From Deltaproteobacteria bacterium (GTDB taxonomy: Bacteria; Desulfobacterota; Desulfobacteria; Desulfobacterales; Desulfosalsimonadaceae), in contig JAJRPH010000503.1 in the NCBI GenBank assembly GCA_024280875.1, forward strand, positions 1-9,374: a DNA stretch of 9,374 nucleotides, in the 5' to 3' direction. Made by a program: the position numbers and the translations under genes. Shown one piece after another: positions 1 through 5,942 of the stretch (positions within the stretch are counted from its first letter, which is position 1; the number at the start of each line of letters is the position of its first letter). Under the pieces are notes generated by a model. That model was not told where the DNA came from, made no database searches, and was given only the letters and a program-made list of their open reading frames with translations.

Positions 1-441
1 AAAGCGTTTAAGGGCTATTCCATGCCCGGCACATCCACCCTGATGCTGCTTTTTTTATGCGGTTATGAGCCCTGGCGGAAATTTGAATCCGACTATCAGA
101 ATAATCGGAAAAAATTGTATTATACCCAAAAAAATCAATGGACAGACATTCTGATTCGTCGGGCTGAAGAAACCCTGATTCCCGGCCTGTCATCCATGAT
201 TGAGGTCAAAGAAGCGGGTACCCCGCTGACCAATTGGCAGTATACCGGTAATACAGAAGGCGCCATTTACGGATTTGAACAGTCCATGAATAATGCATTC
301 ATGAACCGGATCAGTAACGAAACCCCGATAAACGGACTGTACCTTGCCGGCTCGTGGGGAGATCCCGGCGGCGGATATGAAGGCGCGCTTCGATCCGGAG
401 AAATTGCATTTCAGAAACTCATGGAGAAATGGGGTGGGTGA
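1..441 (+). CDS. Phytoene desaturase-like FAD-dependent oxidoreductase, C-terminal part (5' end outside window)
   Basis: The reading frame is open from base 1 to the TGA at 439-441, giving 146 visible residues. An internal ATG at 22 is unlikely to be the true start, because the protein reads in frame from the edge (KAFKGYS before it). The C-terminus carries the signature of the CrtI / carotenoid isomerase / retinol saturase flavoenzyme family: a TPLTNWQYTGNTEGAIYGFEQ-type block around visible residues 75-93, then GLYLAGSW and DPGGGYEGALRSG near residues 112-133, which close the FAD site and form the last helix. Members saturate, desaturate or isomerise conjugated double bonds in polyenes or related hydrophobic substrates. 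The N-terminal dinucleotide-binding motif lies upstream of the window. It is 44 bp ahead of the nitroreductase gene and probably co-transcribed with it. The family assignment is firm; the substrate is unknown. Confidence 0.88.
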   Translation, partial: KAFKGYSMPGTSTLMLLFLCGYEPWRKFESDYQNNRKKLYYTQKNQWTDILIRRAEETLIPGLSSMIEVKEAGTPLTNWQYTGNTEGAIYGFEQSMNNAFMNRISNETPINGLYLAGSWGDPGGGYEGALRSGEIAFQKLMEKWGG

Positions 442-485
442 CATATTGAATAACTATACCCTGGAAAACTGATAAAGGAGAAAAA

Positions 486-1157
486 ATGAATATCATCGAA
501 GCCATGAACGTCCGGAAAAGCATCCGGGGATTTAAATCGGATACCGTCGCCCAAACCACCATCACAAAGATCCTTGAAGCGGCTGTCCGGGCACCGTCGG
601 CCATGAACACCCAGCCGTGGGAATTTTTTGTGATCACCGGCGAGACGCTGGATAATATGCGAAAACAGATTGTAGAAAAGTTAAACACCGGCGCACCCAT
701 GCAGCCGGACCACCTGGTGGTGGGATGGCCTCCTGACAGCATTTACCGGGACCGACAGGTGGGTCTTGCAAAACAACTGTTCAAGCTTATGGATATTGCC
801 CGTGAAGACAAGGAAAAACGAGCCCAATGGCTGGAAAGAGGGTTCCGTTTTTTTGACGCGCCCGTTGCCATCATAGTGGTGACCGATAAAACTTTAAGCG
901 AATCCGGGCCGCTGTTTGACATTGGTGCGGTGGTGAACAATATCTGTCTGGCTGCGCTGGAATATGACCTGGGGACCTGCATTGAAGACCAGGGCGTGCT
1001 GTATCCGGAGGTGGCACGGGAATTGGCGCAGATTCCCGATACCAAGCGGGTGATGATTGCCATTGCCATGGGATACCCGGACGGCGACTTTCCAGCCAAT
1101 CAGGTGAAAAGCGAGCGGGTGCCGGTGGAGCAAATCACGACGTGGGTAGGATTCTGA
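486..1157 (+). CDS. Nitroreductase-family FMN-dependent oxidoreductase
   Basis: This is a complete 223-residue protein, the usual length for one-domain nitroreductases. The start ATG is preceded by AAAGGAG with good spacing. Family marks are the N-terminal RKSIRGF (residues 10-16, FMN phosphate contacts), APSAMNTQPWEFFV (36-49, the flavin loop), DIGAVVNNICLAALEYDLGTC (145-165, dimer helix and flavin edge), and IAIAMGYPDGD (191-201) before a basic C-terminal stretch. Such proteins are cytosolic FMN homodimers that use NAD(P)H to reduce nitro groups, quinones, enones or halogenated aromatics; the true substrate cannot be inferred. A long insert at about 60-120 separates the first flavin loop from the core. 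It follows the partial FAD oxidoreductase on the same strand and converges on the nitrilase-family gene, with no further + strand gene after it. Confidence 0.92.
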   Translation: MNIIEAMNVRKSIRGFKSDTVAQTTITKILEAAVRAPSAMNTQPWEFFVITGETLDNMRKQIVEKLNTGAPMQPDHLVVGWPPDSIYRDRQVGLAKQLFKLMDIAREDKEKRAQWLERGFRFFDAPVAIIVVTDKTLSESGPLFDIGAVVNNICLAALEYDLGTCIEDQGVLYPEVARELAQIPDTKRVMIAIAMGYPDGDFPANQVKSERVPVEQITTWVGF

Positions 1158-1170
1158 AATGATATCAAAA

Positions 1171-1273
1171 CATCATCTAACGGCTATTTGACGTTTGGGG
1201 CAGCGTTGCAATCCTCTTCAAAATGCTCACATACATACGTATGCTCCGCTTTTTCATCGGATTGCGCCTTGCC
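1171..1273 (-). repeat. Imperfect palindromic intergenic repeat, copy 1
   Basis: Read on the - strand the element begins GGCAAGGCGC (1273-1264) and ends with GATGATG (1177-1171). It contains an imperfect inverted repeat from CAATCC (1209-1214) to GGATTG (1259-1264), with AAAATGC/GCTTTTT inner arms and a CATACGTATG centre (1234-1243). Copy 2 at 5326-5427 shares the GGCAAGGCGC end, an internal TTTGAAGA block, a GC-rich GCAACGC/GCAGCGC block and the CATCATG-like end, with small indels and considerable divergence between. It lies between two convergent genes, so the hairpin could act as a weak two-way terminator. From general memory it resembles repeats dispersed in Desulfobacterota genomes, but that could not be checked. 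Confidence 0.5.
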
Positions 1274-1339
1274 CGCGAACGTAATCTGATATTTTGAAAC
1301 CACTTCAACATTTATTTTTAAATAAACATCTATGATGCT

Positions 1340-1438
1340 CTATTTGAGAGCCACATCAACAACACGTTGGGCTATTTTTTCATAGTCAAGTTCCACATTT
1401 TTTAATCTGATGCGCACAGTTCCGTTTCGACATGACAT
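1340..1438 (-). CDS. Possible 32-aa ORF or gene-tail remnant downstream of the nitrilase-family gene
   Basis: The ATG at 1438 opens 32 codons ending in TAG at 1340-1342. The protein text (MSCRNGTVRIRLKNVELDY, then EKIAQRVVDVALK) looks protein-like, with an alternating strand-like half followed by a charged helix-like half. The same frame continues upstream without a stop into the end of the nitrilase-family gene (reading IIITVE before the Met), so it could be the tail of a once longer gene. No clear Shine-Dalgarno site precedes the ATG. I do not recognise a family. It may be a chance ORF; it is listed because the operon contains two other gene tails. Confidence 0.2.
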   Translation of the reverse strand: MSCRNGTVRIRLKNVELDYEKIAQRVVDVALK

Positions 1439-1452
1439 TTCGACAGTTATTA

Positions 1453-2313
1453 TTATCCTTTGTAACCCAGCTTTTCATCATACAGATCCGTTCTGCGGTC
1501 ATTCAACAAATGATTAACAGCTGAAAGCATTTTGACTCTGCCGGCTGCAATGTCAAGCTCTGTGGCCAAAATTTCTTCCTTATCGCCACTGGCCGGCCCA
1601 CCGAGAAAACCCATCAGTCCGACGATACAGCTGGATCCGCCAAAGGTAACGCCGCGTTCAGTGCCGATCCTGTCTGCACACAGCATATACAACCCGTTGA
1701 CCTGGGCTTGTGTTCTGGCGATATATGACCACGTCGGGTCTTCAGGAATGGCTAACCCGGGAATGACAACCCAGCTGGTCGGGCTACAGATAATATCCAC
1801 ATCCTGCATGGCATAGATTCGGCTGACTTCCGGAAACGTTTGATCATAGCAGATGCACATGCCGATACGGGCAAAGGGTAGGTCAAATACCGGAAATCCA
1901 AGATCACCCGGCTCATAAAAGGTTTTGTCCACATCCCACAAATGGGTCTTCCGGTACTTGCCGATATACCCTTCCGGACCAACGAGGACTGCGGTATTAT
2001 AAAGCTTGTCGCCGTCACTTTCCATAAGCCCGGATACGACATAGCCGTTTTTACCGGCAGCTGCCTTTTCCAGCGCCTGAACCATAGGACCGCCCGGAAC
2101 CGATTCCGCATATTGGGCAGCGTCTTCTTTTGATTCAAATATATACCCGGTGTTTGCCATTTCCGGGGCAACAACTAATCTGGCACCCTGATCAAACGCT
2201 TTTCCAACAAGTTCAACAATTTTATCCTGATTGAGGGAAACTTCTCCTAACTTCGGCTCGAACTGGACAACAGCCACTTTTACTAAATTATTGCTTTCAT
2301 TATCAGTATTCAT
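1453..2313 (-). CDS. Carbon-nitrogen hydrolase (nitrilase superfamily amidohydrolase)
   Basis: This complete 286-residue protein has the alpha-beta-beta-alpha nitrilase fold. The catalytic triad is visible: Glu51 in VVAPEMANTGY, Lys122 in GKYRKTHLW and Cys155 in GMCICYDQTFPE. The YEPGD motif (133-137) and the distal SYIARTQAQVNG stretch are as in N-carbamoyl amino acid / N-carbamoylputrescine amidases and omega-amidases. It hydrolyses a non-peptide C-N bond (amide, carbamoyl or, less likely, nitrile) in the cytosol; the exact substrate is not predictable. The ATG at 2313 is preceded by AAAGGAGG seven bases upstream, and its A is shared with the TAA of the RidA fragment (TAATG), indicating translational coupling. 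It is the last recognisable gene of the - strand operon. Confidence 0.92.
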   Translation of the reverse strand: MNTDNESNNLVKVAVVQFEPKLGEVSLNQDKIVELVGKAFDQGARLVVAPEMANTGYIFESKEDAAQYAESVPGGPMVQALEKAAAGKNGYVVSGLMESDGDKLYNTAVLVGPEGYIGKYRKTHLWDVDKTFYEPGDLGFPVFDLPFARIGMCICYDQTFPEVSRIYAMQDVDIICSPTSWVVIPGLAIPEDPTWSYIARTQAQVNGLYMLCADRIGTERGVTFGGSSCIVGLMGFLGGPASGDKEEILATELDIAAGRVKMLSAVNHLLNDRRTDLYDEKLGYKG

Positions 2314-2477
2314 TAATAATCCTCCTTTAATTGTTTGCTGCTGTTTTCCTCTTTTGCAATTGCTTCAACTTCAAGCATTAAACCCGGGAGCAACAGGGAA
2401 TTTACTTCAACAGCAGTGCTTGCCGGCAGTCCGGATGGAAATTTTTCTGCCCTGACTTTGGCAAATTCTGCAAACAT
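2313..2477 (-). pseudogene. RidA/YjgF-family C-terminal fragment (54 codons)
   Basis: The frame from ATG at 2477 to TAA at 2313-2315 encodes 54 residues that match only the last part of a Rid-family protein (normally about 125 aa): FAEFAKVRAEKFPSGLPAST, then AVEV, LLLPGL and LEVEAIA. Rid proteins are trimeric; some deaminate reactive enamines/imines. The N-terminal roughly 75 residues are absent. The open frame and similarity seem to continue a few codons upstream (EKKDLKMF) inside the end of the preceding gene in another frame, then reach a stop. The catalytic Arg of E. coli RidA (R105) aligns with Ser20 here, so even a full ancestor was probably not a canonical deaminase. An AGAAGGA site precedes the ATG, so it may still be translated. 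Its 3' end carries the GGAGG for the nitrilase-family gene and overlaps its start as TAATG, which may explain why this piece persists. Confidence 0.75.
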
Positions 2478-2479
2478 CT

Positions 2480-2986
2480 TTAAGTCCTTCTTTTCCGCTC
2501 AATAACAAATTCGCAGCATGAATCACCGCAAACCATGTTCTTAGTGAGTTTGAAGGTGTAGTCATCGTTCAATGCCTTTACCGCACCTTCTCCCATGGAC
2601 TGATGTCCGGCACTGCATAAATCCCATGTGAGTCCTAAATTTTTCCACCTTTCATGCCAGGCACATTTTTTCACCTGGGTGACGCACCGGTTTTCCGAAG
2701 CCTCAACAATTTCTATTTCAAATTCAGACCCCAAAAAAATGCCGACCTGGAGATTCAGTGCATCTTGGATCCCAACAGCGTTTTCCGACGATATCTCGAC
2801 GTTGTCCGTAAAGTCCCGTATATCGGCCCCTGTCTGATACCAGATCAGTTTGGTAAATTCGTTATAGGCCTCTTCGCCTGTTTCGCTTTTGAGCCTGGCA
2901 ACATATGCCACCACCGCACCGGTCAATTTTTCAGTGGCAATTTTCCAACGTTGTTCTCCGGGAATTTTTCCGATCAGATCAATCAT
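2480..2986 (-). CDS. Cysteine-containing protein, possibly ATC-hydrolase-like
   Basis: This complete 168-residue protein starts at ATG 2986 behind AAAGGAGGGTG. It has no signal peptide or membrane segment. The N-terminal half is helical with Trp and acidic residues. The C-terminal half has a spaced cysteine pattern: VTQVKKCAWHE (Cys108), WDLCSAGHQSM (Cys124) and MVCGDSCCEFVIER (Cys153, Cys157, Cys158). A late GD-x-C followed by a beta strand resembles the L-2-amino-thiazoline-4-carboxylate hydrolase / DUF6125-type fold, where the cysteines may be catalytic or metal-binding. The match is from memory of the pattern and is tentative. It lies 14 bp after the SCP2-like gene and just ahead of the RidA fragment. 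The last residues (RKRRT) overlap, in another frame, a few codons that look like RidA, so its C-terminus may have been reshaped by the event that truncated that gene. Confidence 0.6.
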   Translation of the reverse strand: MIDLIGKIPGEQRWKIATEKLTGAVVAYVARLKSETGEEAYNEFTKLIWYQTGADIRDFTDNVEISSENAVGIQDALNLQVGIFLGSEFEIEIVEASENRCVTQVKKCAWHERWKNLGLTWDLCSAGHQSMGEGAVKALNDDYTFKLTKNMVCGDSCCEFVIERKRRT

Positions 2987-3000
2987 TTGATCACCCTCCT

Positions 3001-3489
3001 TTAATAACCACCCTCCTGCCGAGCAGCGGCAAGTTTGGTCTTATATTCAGCCAGTTCATCGGCAGAAAGCTCATCAGGAAAACCCAGATCGACCTGAGTC
3101 TGAAAGCCCACCAGGGAAGTGGAATGGGGAGCCATGCCCATAGCACCGACTTTACTGCCTTTTTCTAATTTGATCTTTGCGAGCAGAAACGATTTCGTGA
3201 AAGAGGTCTGCTTGGTCAGTATTGCTTTCCATGACTGAAAACTTGCATTCATAACGAATTTTGCGTGTTCATGCACAAATTCTTTAGTGCTGGGGCCAAA
3301 ATTCAGCAATTTTCCGGATTCGATTTCCAGAAAAAAATACAGGTCCGATTCGATCCCCAATGCCGGATCAGCCAGAATGTTAAATGAGAATTTACCGGTT
3401 AAATTTCTTAACTTTTCCTCAAAGCTCTGATCATATCTTTCTGCACTTGCCGCCGCCCATTCCGGTGAAGGGTAAATATACGTTGTCAT
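3001..3489 (-). CDS. SCP2-like sterol/lipid carrier domain protein
   Basis: This complete 162-residue protein starts behind AAGGAGGAAACAAAATG, a near-ideal ribosome site. The body (about residues 20-132) resembles an SCP2 domain: paired strands FYxxLEIESGKLLNFGPS (52-68), the FVMNASFQSWKAIL helix (78-91) corresponding to the family's strand-turn-Trp-helix, and a final segment with AKIKLEKGSK and LVGFQTQV. SCP2 domains bind fatty acids, acyl-CoAs or sterols in a hydrophobic tunnel. Here it stands alone rather than fused to an enzyme, so it likely acts as a soluble carrier for the pathway's substrate. It lies downstream of the acyl-CoA synthetase and SDR relic and 14 bp ahead of the cysteine-containing gene. 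The family call is moderately strong; the ligand is unknown. Confidence 0.7.
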   Translation of the reverse strand: MTTYIYPSPEWAAASAERYDQSFEEKLRNLTGKFSFNILADPALGIESDLYFFLEIESGKLLNFGPSTKEFVHEHAKFVMNASFQSWKAILTKQTSFTKSFLLAKIKLEKGSKVGAMGMAPHSTSLVGFQTQVDLGFPDELSADELAEYKTKLAAARQEGGY

Positions 3490-3544
3490 TTTGTTTCCTC
3501 CTTGGTGTTGATAATTATTTATTGGTTGCTTTAACGGTTTTATA

Positions 3545-3655
3545 TCAAGCTTTTATCAGTGTTCCTCCATCAATAACCATTGTGTGCCCGGTAACATATG
3601 AAGACGCTTCTGAGGCCAGGAACAACGCTGCACCAGCCATATCTTCCACCTCTAA
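3545..3655 (-). pseudogene. SDR-family dehydrogenase C-terminal relic (36 codons)
   Basis: Immediately after the acyl-CoA synthetase TAA, and in the same frame, 36 codons run to TGA at 3545-3547. They read EVEDMAGAALFLASEASSYV followed by TGHTMVIDGG, which is the hallmark C-terminus of classical short-chain dehydrogenases of the FabG type. The Rossmann GxxxGxG, the catalytic Ser-Tyr-Lys and about 200 residues before it are absent. An internal ATG at 3640 with a GAGGTGG stretch upstream could allow a 31-aa peptide, but such a piece cannot be an enzyme. The acyl-CoA synthetase ends with its own normal PTGKVDKKIIRAEYIK terminus, so this is not a fusion with a stop inside; it is the leftover 3' end of a deleted or replaced SDR gene. 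Confidence 0.85.
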
Positions 3656-5227
3656 TTATTTAATATATTCCGCCCTGATTATTTTTTTATCCACTTTGCC
3701 TGTTGGATTGATGGGCAAGGCATCGATAAAGCGAATGTCACGGGGGCGTTTGTAATCAGCCAGTTTATCCGTGGTAAACGCATTAAGTTCTTCTGCGGTC
3801 AGGCAAATACCTTCTTTTAAGACCACGAACGCCACGACATCTTCTCCGAGTTGGTCATGGGGTTTTCCCACCACTGCGCATTGCTTAACCCCGGGATGTT
3901 CATAAAGCACGTTCTCGACTTCAACGGAATAGACGTTGAATCCGCCTCTTACAATCATGTCTTTGGCGCGATCCGTAAAAAAGAGATAACCATCTTCATC
4001 ACAAAAACCCATGTCGCCGGTATAAAGCCAGCCATTACGCAGTGTTTTTGCCGTTGCCTTGGGATTATTATAGTATTCTTTCATTACGTTGGGGCCGCGG
4101 ATGATTATTTCTCCCACGTCTCCGGACTTCACATCATTGTCATTCTGATCGACAATTCTTAACTCCTGATCAGGTACCAGGGGGAGACCGCTGGATCCCA
4201 GCTTGGTCATGGCATCAGAAGCGTCAAGCACCGTACCGCCGGTACCCCCTTCGGTTAACAGGTAAGTATTATAAACCTTAATACCTGGCCAGGCCCCCTG
4301 CATGGAGCGAATCACTTCCTCGGGCATGGCCGATGCCCCTGACATAACGCATTGCAGTGAGGAAGTGTCGAATTCCTTGAACTTGGGATGATTCAGCATA
4401 AAGACAAACATGGCCGGGGCGCCGCCATAAACCGTGGGTTTTTCTTTGGCCATGAGCTCCAGATTGGAAATTACATCAAAAACAGGTTCCAGAATAACCA
4501 CCGGCGCATAGTACAGCCACATCATCATGACCGAGCTGCATCCGCTTGAGGTAAAGAACGGGAAAACGTTCTGCAATCTGGGCACCCCATAATGAACGCG
4601 TCTAAATCCCAACGATCCGCCCAGCATGCGCCCGAAGGCTACCTTGTTGGCCTGTGTCAGGACCACGCCCTTGGGCAACCCGGTGGTACCGCTAGTGTAG
4701 ATAATATCAGCCACATCTTCCGGTTTTGAGTCAACAACCGACGGCATTTTCTCGACTTCAAGCAATTGAGAAAAGGGGGTTACCCAGTCAGGAAGGTTCT
4801 GGCCTTTTTGTTCAATTCCTACAAAAACGCCCGCTTTTAAGCGATCCCGAATCTGGTCCACCAGAGGTATAAATTCATGGCCCGCAATAAAAAATTCAGC
4901 TTCCGCGTTCTCAACGATATATTCTACTTCCCGCAGGACCAGGCGGACGTTGATCGGCACAAATACAGCCCCGATCTTGTGAATAGCCAGGTAGGTGTAA
5001 AAGCATTCAGCGCTGTTTGTGAGCATAAAACCGACCTTTTGACCTTTTTTCACACCCAGGTTCAGCAGGCCTGTCGCCACCCGGTCAGATATTTCATCAA
5101 TTTCTTTCCATGTATACCGAAGCCATTCTCCGTTCATGTATGACACAGAGACAAATGCTTCCCGGTCTGGAAAGTCGTCTACATTTCTTTGAAATAATTC
5201 ATTAATAGTTTGTGGCATCTTCCACAT
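3656..5227 (-). CDS. AMP-forming acyl-CoA synthetase (fatty acid/aryl acid-CoA ligase family)
   Basis: This 523-residue ANL-superfamily enzyme activates a carboxylic acid with ATP and forms its CoA thioester. Visible motifs are the P-loop YTSGTTGLPKG (177-187), YNTYLLTEGG (319-328, the A5 motif with an unusual NTYLLTE instead of YGxTE), LYTGDMG (401-407), DRAKDMIVRGGFNVY (419-433, hinge and A8) and the catalytic Lys511 in PTGKV. I chose ATG 5227 (MWKMPQT) because GGGGAG lies eight bases upstream and family similarity starts there. The open frame continues upstream to 5398 only by reading through the palindromic repeat, giving a non-family, cysteine-rich stretch. ATG 5218 is an alternative. 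It leads the second half of the - strand operon, followed by the SDR relic and the lipid-carrier gene, consistent with supplying a CoA-activated hydrophobic acid. Confidence 0.93.
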   Translation of the reverse strand: MWKMPQTINELFQRNVDDFPDREAFVSVSYMNGEWLRYTWKEIDEISDRVATGLLNLGVKKGQKVGFMLTNSAECFYTYLAIHKIGAVFVPINVRLVLREVEYIVENAEAEFFIAGHEFIPLVDQIRDRLKAGVFVGIEQKGQNLPDWVTPFSQLLEVEKMPSVVDSKPEDVADIIYTSGTTGLPKGVVLTQANKVAFGRMLGGSLGFRRVHYGVPRLQNVFPFFTSSGCSSVMMMWLYYAPVVILEPVFDVISNLELMAKEKPTVYGGAPAMFVFMLNHPKFKEFDTSSLQCVMSGASAMPEEVIRSMQGAWPGIKVYNTYLLTEGGTGGTVLDASDAMTKLGSSGLPLVPDQELRIVDQNDNDVKSGDVGEIIIRGPNVMKEYYNNPKATAKTLRNGWLYTGDMGFCDEDGYLFFTDRAKDMIVRGGFNVYSVEVENVLYEHPGVKQCAVVGKPHDQLGEDVVAFVVLKEGICLTAEELNAFTTDKLADYKRPRDIRFIDALPINPTGKVDKKIIRAEYIK

Positions 5228-5267
5228 AGGTATTTCTCCCCGGTAATACTCATAAGCAGATTTATTA

Positions 5268-5297
5268 TTAATATTGAAAAGGCAGTATCGATGGCAA
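5268..5297 (-). promoter_or_regulatory. Weak candidate sigma70-type promoter ahead of the acyl-CoA synthetase
   Basis: On the - strand TTGCCA (5297-5292) and TATTAA (5273-5268) are separated by 18 bases and lie about 40 bases upstream of the start codon. The -35 matches the consensus at five of six positions, the -10 at four of six. The site sits in AT-rich sequence next to repeat copy 2. Such matches arise easily by chance, so this is only a candidate for an internal promoter in the operon. Confidence 0.2.
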
Positions 5298-5325
5298 AGA
5301 AGAATGTTCACCAATCTTAAACATT

Positions 5326-5427
5326 GGCAAGGCGCGCAAATTCTGAGTGATGATTCGTACTTAGCGTACTTTGAAGAACGAAGAATGCAGCGCAACACAG
5401 AATTTGGACATTTTACGAAGCCATCAT
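5326..5427 (+). repeat. Imperfect palindromic intergenic repeat, copy 2
   Basis: Read on the + strand it begins GGCAAGGCGC (5326-5335) and ends at CCATCAT, one base before the SnoaL-like gene's stop codon at 5429. The middle holds an inverted repeat, TTCGTAC-TTAGC-GTAC...GAA (5354-5375), then the TTTGAAGA block (5370-5377) shared with copy 1, and GCAGCGCAACAC before TTTTACGAAGCCATCA. The orientation is opposite to copy 1. The upstream stretch 5275-5325 may belong to a longer version of the element. It fills most of the 201-bp gap between the SnoaL-like gene and the acyl-CoA synthetase and could terminate or punctuate the operon transcript there. Confidence 0.55.
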
Positions 5428-5428
5428 G

Positions 5429-5917
5429 TTATTTTTGGTCCATGACAAGACTACTCCAGCCCTCTTTATACGGCGCCATAACGCCCGGAATTAACAGAAC
5501 CTCCGAGATCAGCCATTTCCCGTTGATTTTTTCATACTTGTCATCCTCAATAGTGATGGCTATCAAATCCTGTCCATCAGCCGTCTGGGTATAAAAAGCC
5601 AGCATGTACCACCTGGCCTTGGCCTTGTTTCCATTAGCCTCGATCATAGGATTGGTGAAAAAGTGCCAGGTAAACGTAAACGTTTCGTTTAAGCCCCCAA
5701 AAAACTGATTGAGTGCATCATGGCCTTGGTAACGTCCAAAATCGCCACCGTCCCATATAGCGTCCGCCGTCAGTGTTGCCAGGACAGGTTCATTATTGCC
5801 TTCCATCATGGCCTGCTCGCACCCGCGGGCATACTGGTATTTCAGCAGCTTGATCGCTTCGAGATCCGTCAGAAGCTGTACTTGCTCGGCCAGTGCCTTG
5901 ATATCCACGTTTCCCAT
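5429..5917 (-). CDS. SnoaL / NTF2-like fold protein
   Basis: This complete 162-residue protein starts behind AAAGGAGAAAACATG. It has the SnoaL-like alpha+beta cone fold: N-terminal helices (DIKALAEQVQLLTDLEAIK, then LLKYQYARGCEQ), the TLTADAIWDGGDFGRYQGHDALNQFF block (48-73), a TFTWHFFTNPMIEANGNKAKARWYML strand pair (81-106), and a closing DDKYEKINGKWLISEVLLIPG (125-145). His85 within WHFFTNP and Tyr29 fall where steroid-modifying relatives such as bile acid 7-alpha-dehydratase (BaiE) keep active-site residues, but the aligned Asp seems absent (Glu34 is nearby), so the activity is open. Relatives include ketosteroid isomerase, scytalone dehydratase and polyketide cyclases. It lies 25 bp downstream of the 105-aa orphan gene. 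Placement beside two CrtI-like enzymes suggests an isomerase or dehydratase role on the same substrate. Confidence 0.8.
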   Translation of the reverse strand: MGNVDIKALAEQVQLLTDLEAIKLLKYQYARGCEQAMMEGNNEPVLATLTADAIWDGGDFGRYQGHDALNQFFGGLNETFTFTWHFFTNPMIEANGNKAKARWYMLAFYTQTADGQDLIAITIEDDKYEKINGKWLISEVLLIPGVMAPYKEGWSSLVMDQK

Positions 5918-5942
5918 GTTTTCTCCTTTGGTGTTCTTTTTA

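Larger units (their letters stand above)
1158..1452. other. Convergent intergenic region
   Basis: This 295-bp gap lies between the nitroreductase stop and the stop of the nitrilase-family gene on the other strand. The left half holds palindromic repeat copy 1. The middle (about 1300-1345) is AT-rich. The right part holds a short - strand reading frame (1340-1438, described separately). I see no RNA gene and no strong U-tailed terminator other than the repeat's own hairpin. Confidence 0.6.

Noticed and set aside
1752..2174. 140-aa - strand ORF inside the nitrilase-family gene
   Set aside because: It is an alternative frame of a gene with an intact catalytic triad.
3545..3658. Ligase-SDR fusion protein interrupted by a single stop
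   Set aside because: The ligase ends at its normal C-terminus and the SDR part lacks all catalytic regions, so a relic is simpler than a fusion.
3384..3755. 123-aa + strand ORF
   Set aside because: It is antisense across the SCP2-like gene start, the SDR relic and the ligase end; its sequence is explained by those.
5228..5398. N-terminal extension of the acyl-CoA synthetase frame up to 5398
   Set aside because: It reads through palindromic repeat copy 2, has no family similarity, and a good ribosome site sits directly before ATG 5227.
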